This document shows, one piece after another, positions 14,278 through 23,893 of a DNA stretch of 28,821 nucleotides. The position numbers and the translations under genes were made by a program. The notes under the pieces are model-generated. The model made no database searches and was not told the DNA's origin. It worked only from the letters and a program-made list of their open reading frames with translations. Source of the DNA: Lachnospiraceae bacterium (GTDB taxonomy: Bacteria; Bacillota; Clostridia; Lachnospirales; Lachnospiraceae); the NCBI GenBank assembly GCA_021204285.1, contig JAJPZP010000045.1:1524-30344 (forward strand). Direction: 5' to 3'. Within the stretch, counting starts at the first letter, position 1. Each line of letters starts with the position of its first letter.

Positions 14278-15771
14278 ATGCGGCGTTTTTATGATAGCCT
14301 GATCGGGCTGACAGAAAGATATTACTGGTTTTTCTTTGGATTGCTGTGCGCTCTGTGCGCCTTTCTGTGCTTTCGCTGCCTCGGCGTCGGCGTCATCGAT
14401 TCCTGGGATGAGGCGCGTCACGGCGTCTCCGCCTATGAAATGCTGCAAAATGGAAATTTTCTCATCAATACCTGGTGCGGGGAAGCGGATTACTGGAATG
14501 TCAAACCGCCGCTGTCGTTTCTGACGGTTGCGGCGGGTTTTATGCTGTTTGGCTACAATGCGGTGGGACTGCGTTTCTTCTCCGCTTTTTTCTATCTCGT
14601 CACAACGGCAGTCTCCGGACTTTTTGCAAAACGTTACGGAAAACTGGCTTCTCTTCTGACCATGGTCTTTCTCTGTGCCAATTATTTTCCGTTCAAGGCT
14701 CACCTGGTACGCTCTGGGGACGCAGACAGCCTCTATCTTCTGCTGTTCACGCTGGCGATGCTCGTGATGCTGAAAATCCGGGAAAATGGCCGCTGGCTTT
14801 ATGTCTGTGGGCTCTGTTTTTCCCTCGCTTTTCTGACAAAAAGCTTCCATGCATTCATGATCGCCGCGGTCGGCGGGCTCTTTCTCCTTTTAAGCGGCGA
14901 ACTGAAACGCATGTCCTGGAAACGCCGGGCACTTTTTCTGTCCTGCTCGCTGCTTCCGATTCTGGTCTGGGCAGTGCTTCGCTTTCAGTATGACGGCCTC
15001 GCCTTTTTCCGCCAGATGATCGAAACCGATCTGCTTGGGCGGACCGCGGCAGGCGGCGTCGAGGGTCACGGCGCTTCCTTCTCCTACTATCTGAACTCTG
15101 TTTTCCTGGACTTCGGGCATATCTACGGCTGGCTAACAGTCATCGTCCTGGTCGGACTCATCTGTCTGTGGGTTCGTTCCTTCCGAAAAAAGGGTACACC
15201 GCTCCCACAGCGGGATCTACTGGGGCTTCTGCTCTGGCTCCTCGTCCCGCTGCTCGGTTTCTCACTTGTATCGACAAAGCTCATCTGGTATGTCTACCCC
15301 TGCATCGTCCCGCTCTGCATACTGGCAGCCGCTTTTCTCGCATACCTTTTCAGCGCCGTAAAAGTGCCGGGCGGTCTGCTGCTCGCGGGCGCGTTGCTGC
15401 TTGGGATCGGAAGTATTCACTTTGTCTGGGAAAATTATATGGACAATGTGCGCGGCGCGCACGCAAATGACCTGCAGACCTTTGTCATAGAGCAGTTCGA
15501 CCGGGACGGTGCACTCGCCGGCGCGACTGTGTACCTCGACGCCTATGATCCCTTCCTCTATGCAAACACGACAGCCTGGGAACAGAACATGCGGCTGCTT
15601 GCCCTGCTCGAGGGAGATCTCGACTGCGCGGACGGCGGTGCGGAAGCATTTCTTGACGCGGAGGAGGATTCCCTGCTGATCCTCTCCATTCCCTTCCTTG
15701 CCGACTACCCGGGACTCGAAGATTATGAGATTCTTGCGAATAACGGGCAGTATTTACTCATAAGGAAATAG
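14278..15771 (+). CDS. ArnT/PMT-type polyprenyl-phosphate-sugar glycosyltransferase
   Basis: This is a 497-residue membrane enzyme with about 11-12 hydrophobic helices and a short soluble C-terminal part (about 385-497). The first outward loop holds SWDEARHG with D44 and E45, the acidic pair that marks GT39/GT83 (PMT and ArnT) enzymes, followed by VKPPLSF. The RSGDADSLYLLLF block is typical of the second loop and helix. Such enzymes take a sugar from a polyprenyl phosphate carrier on the outer face of the membrane and attach it to a glycan, lipid or protein. The acceptor is unknown; decoration of the polysaccharide or a surface protein near the CotH kinase gene would fit. It has its own promoter, divergent from the CotH gene, and a GAGGT ribosome site. 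Confidence 0.85.
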   Translation: MRRFYDSLIGLTERYYWFFFGLLCALCAFLCFRCLGVGVIDSWDEARHGVSAYEMLQNGNFLINTWCGEADYWNVKPPLSFLTVAAGFMLFGYNAVGLRFFSAFFYLVTTAVSGLFAKRYGKLASLLTMVFLCANYFPFKAHLVRSGDADSLYLLLFTLAMLVMLKIRENGRWLYVCGLCFSLAFLTKSFHAFMIAAVGGLFLLLSGELKRMSWKRRALFLSCSLLPILVWAVLRFQYDGLAFFRQMIETDLLGRTAAGGVEGHGASFSYYLNSVFLDFGHIYGWLTVIVLVGLICLWVRSFRKKGTPLPQRDLLGLLLWLLVPLLGFSLVSTKLIWYVYPCIVPLCILAAAFLAYLFSAVKVPGGLLLAGALLLGIGSIHFVWENYMDNVRGAHANDLQTFVIEQFDRDGALAGATVYLDAYDPFLYANTTAWEQNMRLLALLEGDLDCADGGAEAFLDAEEDSLLILSIPFLADYPGLEDYEILANNGQYLLIRK

Positions 15772-15784
15772 CTCTCCTGATCTT

Positions 15785-16063
15785 CTATTCGTCCCATCCA
15801 TCTGTAAAACGGAAGTTAATACAGATATTCCGCACTTCATCGCTGACCTGCAGCTGCAGATCGGCGGCGTCGGAGACCGGCGGCAGTACCGCGTCGTCCT
15901 CCGCCATCTCCGCCTCAATCCAGCGGTACATCGCCTCATTCGCCTCGTCAACGGCCTCATCAAGCGTGTCGCCGACGACCTCGCAGCCCTCAAGATCGGG
16001 CAGCGAAGCCAGCCAGCGTCCGTCCTCCTGCTGATGCAGAATCGCCGGGTAGGTAAATTTCAT
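15785..16063 (-). CDS. Orphan HicB-like protein
   Basis: This 92-residue protein has the HicB/UPF0150 partial RNase H-like fold: FTYPAILHQQEDGRWLASLPDLEGCEVVGDTLDEAVDEA, then an amphipathic helix. HicB proteins are usually antitoxins of the HicA mRNA interferase. No HicA-like frame (about 60-80 residues with a GSHH motif) lies beside it; the upstream neighbour is nth and the downstream gene is convergent. The C-terminal tail DEVRNICINFRFTDGWDE is not an obvious DNA-binding domain. It may be a solitary regulator or a remnant. GGAGGAG precedes the ATG, 32 bp after the nth stop, so it likely ends the tyrS-nth operon. Confidence 0.8.
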   Translation of the reverse strand: MKFTYPAILHQQEDGRWLASLPDLEGCEVVGDTLDEAVDEANEAMYRWIEAEMAEDDAVLPPVSDAADLQLQVSDEVRNICINFRFTDGWDE

Positions 16064-16095
16064 CTTACTCCTCCTTCGGACTTTAGCCGACTTTG

Positions 16096-16785
16096 CTATG
16101 TCTTCCTTCTTTGCGCGGCTTCGCTTCCGGAAGCCTTTTCCAGGCCTGCTTTCGCGCAGATATCACTTAGACAGCAGCGCTCGCAGTGAGGCTTCGTCCG
16201 CGCTGTACAGACCTCCCGGCCATGCCAGACCAGACGATGACAGAGGTCACTGCCCTCTTCCGGTGGAATCAGTTTCCAGAGCGCCATCTCCACCTTCTTC
16301 GGCTCCCTGACGCCATCCACGAGCCCCATGCGGTTCACCAGGCGGATGCAGTGCGTATCGGTCACGATCGCGGGCTTGCCGAAGACATCGCCCATGATCA
16401 GGTTCGCGCTCTTGCGCCCGACGCCCGGCAGTGCCAGCAATGCATCGAAATCGTCCGGCACCTTGTCATTGTACTTTTCATGCAGAATCTTCATGCAGGC
16501 GCTGATATCGCGCGCCTTGCTCCTGCCCAGGCCGCAGGGACGCACGATCGCCTCGATGTCGTCCACATCCGCCGCGGCCAGCGCGGCCACGTCCGGATAT
16601 TTCGCGTACAAGCCCTCCACGACAACGTTGACGCGCGCGTCGGTACACTGCGCGGCCAGGCGCACGCTGACAAGCAGTTTCCAGGCGTCATCGTAATCGA
16701 GCGTACAGTCCGCATCCGGGTATTCCTGCTTCAGGCGCTCGATGATCGTAAGCGCCAGCTCTTTCTTCTGTTCCTCTGTCTTCAT
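16096..16785 (-). CDS. nth: Endonuclease III
   Basis: This DNA glycosylase/AP lyase removes oxidised pyrimidines. It has 229 residues. The helix-hairpin-helix is [12 protein letters not shown] with the catalytic lysine K125, and the partner aspartate is D143 in VTDTH. The iron-sulfur ligands are C193, C201, C204 and C210; the first spacing is seven residues rather than the six of E. coli Nth, with an extra Cys at 205. The start codon overlaps the tyrS stop as ATGA, indicating translational coupling. The C-terminal tail ([13 protein letters not shown]) is longer and more basic than usual. It is a routine housekeeping gene. Confidence 0.95.
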   Translation of the reverse strand: MKTEEQKKELALTIIERLKQEYPDADCTLDYDDAWKLLVSVRLAAQCTDARVNVVVEGLYAKYPDVAALAAADVDDIEAIVRPCGLGRSKARDISACMKILHEKYNDKVPDDFDALLALPGVGRKSANLIMGDVFGKPAIVTDTHCIRLVNRMGLVDGVREPKKVEMALWKLIPPEEGSDLCHRLVWHGREVCTARTKPHCERCCLSDICAKAGLEKASGSEAAQRRKT

Positions 16786-18008
16786 TTTCCCTCAAAGATT
16801 ACTTTTTTAAAGTTTTTCTTGCCTCTCTTTACAACAAGTCCGGCTTTCAGCTGTTCCTCTGTGTAGGAAGCGGCGATATCCGTCACCTTCTCGCCATCCA
16901 CGAGAACGCCGCCCTGCTGCACATTCCTGCGCGCCTCGGCGCGGGATGGCGCCAAGCCGGATTTGTGGAGGATCGTCAGAATGTCCACCTTGCCGTCGCG
17001 GAAATCATTGGCGCTAAGCTCCGCCGTCGGGATCTCGCCCTCTCCGCCGCCGGCGAACAGGGAGCGTGCGCTGGTCTGCGCCTTCTTCGCGTCCTCCTCG
17101 CTGTGCACGAGCTTCGTCAGCTCATAGGCCAGAATCTCCTTCGCCTCGTTGAGCTGGCTGCCCTCCCAGTGATCCATCTCATCGATCTCATCGAGCGGCA
17201 GGAAGGTCAGCATCCGCAGGCATTTAAGCACGTCGGCGTCGGCCACATTTCTCCAGTACTGATAGAACTCATAGGGAGAGGTCTTGTCCGGGTCAAGCCA
17301 CACCGCGCCCTTCGCGGTCTTGCCCATCTTGTTACCCTCCGAATTCAGGAGCAGTGTGATCGTCATCGCGTGCGCGTCCTTGCCGAGCTTGCGGCGGATC
17401 AGCTCCGTACCGCCGAGCATGTTCGACCACTGGTCGTCGCCGCCGAACTGCATGTTGCAGCCGTATTTCTGGTAGAGCATCAGGAAATCATAGCTCTGCA
17501 TGATCATGTAGTTGAACTCAAGGAAGCTCAGGCCCTTCTCCATGCGCTTCTTGTAGCACTCCGCCGTGAGCATCCGGTTCACGGAGAAATGTGCGCCGAC
17601 GTCGCGCAGCAGCTCGACGTAATTCAGATTCAGGAGCCAGTCCGCATTATTGGCCATGATGGCCTTCCCGTCAGAGAAATCAATAAATTTGCTCATCTGC
17701 TTCTTAAAGCAGTCGCCATTGTGCTGTATCGTCTCCTGCGTCATCATCTGCCGCATGTCCGAGCGCCCCGAAGGGTCGCCGACCATCGCCGTGCCGCCGC
17801 CGATCAACGCGATCGGCTTATTTCCGGCCATCTGCAGCCGCTTCATCAGGCACAGCGCCATGAAATGTCCCACATGGAGACTGTCCGCCGTCGGGTCAAA
17901 ACCGATATAGAATACCGCCTGCCCGTTATTCACCATCTTTCGGATTTCTTCTTCATTCGTCACCTGCGCGATCAGGCCGCGCGCCACCAGCTCCTCATAA
18001 ACCTGCAT
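16782..18008 (-). CDS. tyrS: Tyrosyl-tRNA synthetase
   Basis: This enzyme charges tRNA-Tyr with tyrosine in the cytoplasm. It has 408 residues, the usual length. The HIGH-like motif is HVGH at 45-48, GGDDQWSN at 189-196 is the tyrosine-binding block, and the KMSKS-like loop is KMGKT at 227-231. A C-terminal S4 RNA-binding domain covers about 340-408 ([20 protein letters not shown]). AAGGAG lies upstream of the ATG. Unusually for a Firmicute tyrS, only 65 bp separate it from the upstream esterase gene, and no T-box leader is visible there. It appears to be transcribed from the esterase promoter and is coupled to nth. Confidence 0.97.
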   Translation of the reverse strand: MQVYEELVARGLIAQVTNEEEIRKMVNNGQAVFYIGFDPTADSLHVGHFMALCLMKRLQMAGNKPIALIGGGTAMVGDPSGRSDMRQMMTQETIQHNGDCFKKQMSKFIDFSDGKAIMANNADWLLNLNYVELLRDVGAHFSVNRMLTAECYKKRMEKGLSFLEFNYMIMQSYDFLMLYQKYGCNMQFGGDDQWSNMLGGTELIRRKLGKDAHAMTITLLLNSEGNKMGKTAKGAVWLDPDKTSPYEFYQYWRNVADADVLKCLRMLTFLPLDEIDEMDHWEGSQLNEAKEILAYELTKLVHSEEDAKKAQTSARSLFAGGGEGEIPTAELSANDFRDGKVDILTILHKSGLAPSRAEARRNVQQGGVLVDGEKVTDIAASYTEEQLKAGLVVKRGKKNFKKVIFEGK

Positions 18009-18073
18009 CGTTTCTACTCCTTCTTTTTATTTCAGGACGGGTGAAACACCCATCAAATCCGAATCATTACTTT

Positions 18074-18832
18074 CTATCTATAAAGCAGTATCGGCATGAA
18101 AATCGGGAGCTGCTTCTCCCAGCTCGCCTCGCAATGCGTTCCCCCCGGGACGATCCGGCTCGTCACATACACCTGCTTTTCCGCCAGGATAGACGCCGTC
18201 TGTGTAAAGCCTCTCGCCATCTCTCCTGCGCGGTCCAGCTCGCGCGAACCATAATCCATGTAGACAATCGTATTTTTCCGGAAATGCGTCTCCTTAAGCA
18301 GCTCGTCCAACGCTCCGCCGCCTGCCCAGATCGAGGGAGACAACGCCGCCGCCCGCGCGTACACCTCATTGTAGGCTGCCACCGCGTAGAGGCTCATCAG
18401 GCCGCCCATCGAACTCCCCGCGATCATCGTGTGCTCACGCCCCGGCATCGTCCGCAGATTTTCATCCACCCATGGCTTCAGCTCATGCACCATCCACTCC
18501 ATCGTCTCGGCTCCACGTCCTTCCACGGCGCCGAAGTTCGGCGAAGTAAAGGAATAAGGCGAATACTCCGACAGCCGCCCGTTATCCGGGTCATGCGTGC
18601 ACTCCACCGCGACAACGATGAGCTGCGCCGCCTGCGCGTCCAGATATTCCTTCATTCCCCAGCTCTTGCCGTAGGTCGCGTCCTCGTCAAAAAATACATT
18701 GTGGCCGTCGAACATGTAGAGCACCGGATAGCGCCGCGTCCGCTCCTCATAATCGTCCGGCAGATAGAGATAGATCCGCCGCGGCTCCTCCCCGGAGAGC
18801 TCCGGGATCGTGACCGTCCATTTGTCTACCAT
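18074..18832 (-). CDS. Alpha/beta-hydrolase esterase (esterase D / Fes-like)
   Basis: This 252-residue soluble esterase of the putative-esterase family has no signal peptide. The nucleophile elbow is GSSMG with S141, and the catalytic histidine is H233 in GGTHCEASW; the acid is probably D193 (YMDYGSRE). The early strand RRIYLYLPDDYEE and VLYMFDGHNVF match esterase D, enterochelin esterase and IroE-like enzymes. The substrate is unknown. GGAG lies 7 nt before the ATG, and a strong promoter begins about 35 bp upstream. It heads an operon with tyrS, nth and the HicB-like gene. Confidence 0.88.
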   Translation of the reverse strand: MVDKWTVTIPELSGEEPRRIYLYLPDDYEERTRRYPVLYMFDGHNVFFDEDATYGKSWGMKEYLDAQAAQLIVVAVECTHDPDNGRLSEYSPYSFTSPNFGAVEGRGAETMEWMVHELKPWVDENLRTMPGREHTMIAGSSMGGLMSLYAVAAYNEVYARAAALSPSIWAGGGALDELLKETHFRKNTIVYMDYGSRELDRAGEMARGFTQTASILAEKQVYVTSRIVPGGTHCEASWEKQLPIFMPILLYR

Positions 18833-18865
18833 TTTCTCACTCCATCCGTATTTTCACTGCTGTTC

Positions 18866-18894
18866 ATTATAGCGCCATTCCGAAAAATTGGCAA
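18866..18894 (-). promoter_or_regulatory. Promoter of the esterase-tyrS-nth operon
   Basis: TTGCCA (18889-18894, 5 of 6), a 17-bp spacer and a perfect TATAAT (18866-18871) lie on the minus strand. The predicted start is near 18859, giving a leader of about 27 nt. It diverges from the polyamine regulator promoter, with 16 bp between the two -35 boxes. Confidence 0.75.
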
Positions 18895-18910
18895 TGCTTT
18901 CATATTGTAC

Positions 18911-18938
18911 TTGCATTCTGCACAGTTCTGTGTATAAT
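18911..18938 (+). promoter_or_regulatory. Promoter of the polyamine operon with a palindrome in its spacer
   Basis: TTGCAT (18911-18916), a 16-bp spacer and TATAAT (18933-18938) are read on the plus strand. The spacer contains the palindrome CACAGTTCTGTG (18921-18932), directly abutting the -10 box. This is a good candidate operator for the XRE regulator that follows (inference). The leader is about 80 nt. Confidence 0.65.
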
Positions 18939-19024
18939 AGTATCTGTTTGATATTTCTTTAAAAAAAGTTTAGTCGCGCAAAACCCTTATTCCCACGGGG
19001 CTGTGTGAAAAGGAGGTGGTTCTT

Positions 19025-19558
19025 CTGGACATAGGGAAGAAGCTGCGCGAGATGCGCAAGGCGAACGATCTGACGCTGGACGACCTGGCTTCGCGCTGCG
19101 AGCTCACGAAGGGATTTCTCTCCCAGTTGGAACGCAACCTCACGATGCCGAGCATCACAACGCTGGACGATATTCTGGAGGCGCTGGGCAGCAATCTGTC
19201 CGAATTTTTCCGCGAAGAGGAGGAGCCGCAGATTGTCTTCGGCGCGAACGACTTTTTTGTCGACGAGCGCGAGGACTACACGATCGAGTGGATCATCCCG
19301 AACGCGCAGAAGAATCAGATGGAGCCGATCCTCCTGACGCTCGCACCGCACAAGAAGAGCCAGATTCAGCAGGCTTTCCAGGGCGAGGCCTTCGGCTACG
19401 TGCTGAAGGGCAGCGTGACGCTGCTGCGCGGCGGCAAAAAATACAGGCTGAAAGTGCACGAGACCTTCTATGTGAACGGCGCGCAGAGCCATTACCTCTA
19501 CAATCAGGGAACTACCGAAGCAAAAATACTGTGGATCACCACACCTCCTGTGTTCTGA
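19025..19558 (+). CDS. XRE-family regulator with C-terminal cupin domain, polyamine operon
   Basis: This is a 177-residue repressor-type protein. The helix-turn-helix spans about 5-60 ([31 protein letters not shown]) and a cupin sensor domain about 95-175 ([20 protein letters not shown]). This pairing is typical of PuuR-like regulators beside polyamine uptake genes. The start is notable. GTG at 19016 overlaps the AGGAGG itself, so it cannot be served by it. The in-frame codon at proper spacing (8 nt) is CTG at 19025, which yields the expected N-terminus MDIGKKLRE. No in-frame ATG exists nearby. It probably represses its own operon through the CACAG palindrome and senses a polyamine through the cupin. 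potA follows after 16 bp. Confidence 0.85.
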   Translation: MDIGKKLREMRKANDLTLDDLASRCELTKGFLSQLERNLTMPSITTLDDILEALGSNLSEFFREEEEPQIVFGANDFFVDEREDYTIEWIIPNAQKNQMEPILLTLAPHKKSQIQQAFQGEAFGYVLKGSVTLLRGGKKYRLKVHETFYVNGAQSHYLYNQGTTEAKILWITTPPVF

Positions 19559-19574
19559 GAAAGGAAGTGCGATT

Positions 19575-21152
<1,578 letters not shown>

Positions 21153-21155
21153 ACT

Positions 21156-21998
21156 ATGAAACGATTTTCGAAACTTGCGATACCCTACATCGCATGGGCG
21201 GTGCTGATGCTGCTGCTCCCGATGCTGCTGATCGCCGTCTACTCCTTTACGGACCAGGGCAACAGCATCATCCCCTTTACTTTTACGCTGGACAATTATG
21301 TAAAATTTTTCACCGATCCGGATTTCCTGCTGATCCTCTGGCGCTCGATCCTGATCGCGCTCAAGACGACCGTGCTCTGCCTGCTGCTGGGCTATCCGAT
21401 CGCCTATTTCATCGCGCGCTGTGAGGAAAAAACGCAGAATCTCCTGATCCTCTGCATCACCTTTCCGATGTGGATCAATATGCTGGTCCGCACCTACGCC
21501 TGGATCGGGCTCCTGAGTGAGGGCGGTCTCGTGCAGCGCGTGCTCAGCCTGCTCGGCCTCGCCGACGGAGAGCTGCTGTACACGGAGGGCGCGGTGCTGC
21601 TCGGCATGGTCTACAACTTCCTGCCCTTCATGATCCTGCAGATCCAGACCTCGCTCTCCAAGATGGACTATGCCCTTCTGGATACCAGCGCGGATCTCGG
21701 CGCGAGTCCGCGTGAGACTTTTCGCCTCGTCACGCTGCCGCTCTCCATGCCCGGCGTCGTGAACTGCATCACGCTTGTCTTCCTGCCCGCGGTCAGCTCC
21801 TTCTTCATTCCGAAGATGCTGGGCGGCGGACAGTATTTCCTCATCGGAAATATGATCGAAAACCAGTTTATCACCGTCGGGGAATGGAACTTCGGCAGCG
21901 CGATCGCCATCATCATGGCGGTCATCATGATGTGCCTGATGATGCTCGTGCGGCGAATTGAGGCACGAAATGAAGGCGGAAAGGGGGAACGGCCATAA
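21156..21998 (+). CDS. potB: Spermidine/putrescine ABC transporter permease
   Basis: This is an inner-membrane permease with 280 residues and six likely helices. The ATPase-contacting loop is DTSADLGASPRETFRLVTLPLSMPG, here split as EAA-type motif near 185-210. The early block RTYAWIGLL is typical of PotB. It begins 3 nt after the potA stop, and its own stop overlaps the potCD start (TAATG), so all subunits are probably made in step. GGAG lies 9 nt before the ATG inside the potA 3' end. Confidence 0.95.
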   Translation: MKRFSKLAIPYIAWAVLMLLLPMLLIAVYSFTDQGNSIIPFTFTLDNYVKFFTDPDFLLILWRSILIALKTTVLCLLLGYPIAYFIARCEEKTQNLLILCITFPMWINMLVRTYAWIGLLSEGGLVQRVLSLLGLADGELLYTEGAVLLGMVYNFLPFMILQIQTSLSKMDYALLDTSADLGASPRETFRLVTLPLSMPGVVNCITLVFLPAVSSFFIPKMLGGGQYFLIGNMIENQFITVGEWNFGSAIAIIMAVIMMCLMMLVRRIEARNEGGKGERP

Positions 21999-23890
21999 TG
22001 AGACAGAAGAAACGCCCGGTTGGGAAATTTATGATGGCGGCGTCCATCTGCTTTTTCTACCTTCCCATCCTGTATATCGTTATCTTTTCCTTCAATGAGA
22101 GCAAGTCGCTGACGAGCTTCACCGGCTTCTCGCTTCGCTGGTACCTGCACATGCTCGAGTCGCACGGCATGATGAGCGCACTCTACACGACCTTCAGCGT
22201 TGCGGTCCTCGCCACACTGATCTCAACTGTCGTCGGCACGCTCGCCGCAATCGGCGTCAGCAGTTCACGCAAAATCATCCGCGATCTCATGGAGCAGGTC
22301 AACAATCTCCCGATCATGAATCCGGAGATCGTGACGGCGATCGGCCTCATGCTGCTCTTCATCACCTTCCAGGTCGAGCGCGGCTACACCACGATGCTGC
22401 TCGCGCACATCGCCTTCTGCATCCCCTATGTGATGCTGTCCGTCACGCCGAAGATCCGCTCGCTCGACCCGAACCTGGCTGACGCGGCGATGGATCTGGG
22501 GGCAAGCCCCTTTCAGGCGCTGACGAAAGTCGTCGTGCCACAGATCATGCCCGGCATCATCTCCGGCGCGCTGATCGCCTTCACCATGTCGATTGACGAC
22601 TTCGTCATCTCCTACTTTGTGACAGGACAGGGGGTCAGAAATATCAGTATCCTGGTCTACACGATGAGCAAACGTGTGAACCCGAGCATCAACGCGCTCT
22701 CGACGCTGGTCATCCTGATCATCACACTGGTCATGGTGCTGGTCAACGTACTCCCGCTGATTATGAAAAAGCGTGAGCGACGGGATGAGCTGACGCCGCG
22801 CCGCATGGTCGTGCCCGCGGCCGTCGCGCTGTGCGCCGTCGTGGCTGTCGTGGCGTTTTTATCCGCCCGGCAGACGGATACAGGCCTTCCCTACGCGGGC
22901 CAGACGCTGCACATCTACAACTGGGGCGAGTACACCGGTGAAAACATTTTGAGTGACTTTGAGGAAGAAACCGGCGCGACCATCGTCATGGAAAATTTCG
23001 ACTCCAACGAGCAGATGTACATCAAGGTCGCGAACGGTGAGTCTTACGATATCCTTGTTCCAAGCGACTACATGATCCAGCGACTGATCGAAGAAGGCTT
23101 CCTGCAGGAGCTCGATGACTCCCTGCTGGACTGCTGGGACAAGCTCGACGAGAACTGTCTCGACCTCTCCTACGACCCGGGCAACGTGTATTCCGTCCCC
23201 TACTTCTGGGGTACGGTCGGCATCGTGTACGATACCACCGTCGTCGACCTCGAAGATCTGGAGGCGGAAGGATTCAATATCTTTCTCGATGAGAAATATA
23301 AGGGCGATATCTACCTCTACGACTCAGAGCGCGACTCCTTCATGATGGCGTTCAAGGCGCTCGGCTACTCAATGAACACCGAGAATGAAGATGAGATTCA
23401 GGAGGCCTACGAATGGCTCGTACAGTGCGTGCAGACGATGGAGCCGGAGATCGTCACCGACGAAATCATTGACAACATGGCGCAGGGCCGCAAGGCGCTC
23501 GGCCTGGTCTACTCCGGCGACGCCGCCTATATCATGACTGAAAATGAGAATATGGGTTTCTATCTGCCGGAGAGCGGCACGAACCTCTGGACCGACGCGA
23601 TGGTCATCCCCGCGAACGCGCAGAATGTGGAACTCACGCACGTCTTCATCAACTATGTCTGCGACTACGACGGCGCCTACGACAATTCAAGTTATGTGGG
23701 TTATACTTCCCCGAACGCGGAAGTCATGGCCGAGCTCTCCGGAGAGGGCGGCGACTATGAAGGCATCAATGCCTATCTCCCGCGCACGGACAATGAGAAC
23801 GACGAGGTCTTCGTCTACAATGAAAATACCAAGAAGACGCTCGCCAATCTCTGGAGCAAGGTCAAAATCGAGGCGAGCAACGCAAACTGA
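21998..23890 (+). CDS. potC: Fused permease and substrate-binding protein of the polyamine transporter
   Basis: This 630-residue fusion joins PotC to PotD. Residues about 1-260 are the permease, with six helices and the EAA-type loop DAAMDLGASPFQALTKVVVP. A further membrane segment at about 270-290 (VVPAAVALCAVVAVVAFL) leads to the extracellular polyamine-binding domain (about 300-630), starting LHIYNWGEYTG and containing NFDSNEQMYIKVANG, the PYFWGTVGIVYD block and DAAYIMTENENMGFYLPESG. The binding domain has no lipobox: it is tethered by the seventh helix. PotC-PotD fusions are known in some Firmicutes such as streptococci. The start overlaps the potB stop by one base. The stop lies only 3 bp from the convergent DUF4432 gene, with no terminator between. 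Confidence 0.95.
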   Translation: MRQKKRPVGKFMMAASICFFYLPILYIVIFSFNESKSLTSFTGFSLRWYLHMLESHGMMSALYTTFSVAVLATLISTVVGTLAAIGVSSSRKIIRDLMEQVNNLPIMNPEIVTAIGLMLLFITFQVERGYTTMLLAHIAFCIPYVMLSVTPKIRSLDPNLADAAMDLGASPFQALTKVVVPQIMPGIISGALIAFTMSIDDFVISYFVTGQGVRNISILVYTMSKRVNPSINALSTLVILIITLVMVLVNVLPLIMKKRERRDELTPRRMVVPAAVALCAVVAVVAFLSARQTDTGLPYAGQTLHIYNWGEYTGENILSDFEEETGATIVMENFDSNEQMYIKVANGESYDILVPSDYMIQRLIEEGFLQELDDSLLDCWDKLDENCLDLSYDPGNVYSVPYFWGTVGIVYDTTVVDLEDLEAEGFNIFLDEKYKGDIYLYDSERDSFMMAFKALGYSMNTENEDEIQEAYEWLVQCVQTMEPEIVTDEIIDNMAQGRKALGLVYSGDAAYIMTENENMGFYLPESGTNLWTDAMVIPANAQNVELTHVFINYVCDYDGAYDNSSYVGYTSPNAEVMAELSGEGGDYEGINAYLPRTDNENDEVFVYNENTKKTLANLWSKVKIEASNAN

Positions 23891-23893
23891 AGC

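Noticed and set aside
14251-14850. 199-codon minus-strand open frame
   Set aside because: Antisense to the ArnT-like gene, whose membrane helices and DE motif are clear.
16965-18044. 359-codon plus-strand open frame
   Set aside because: Antisense to tyrS, which is certain.
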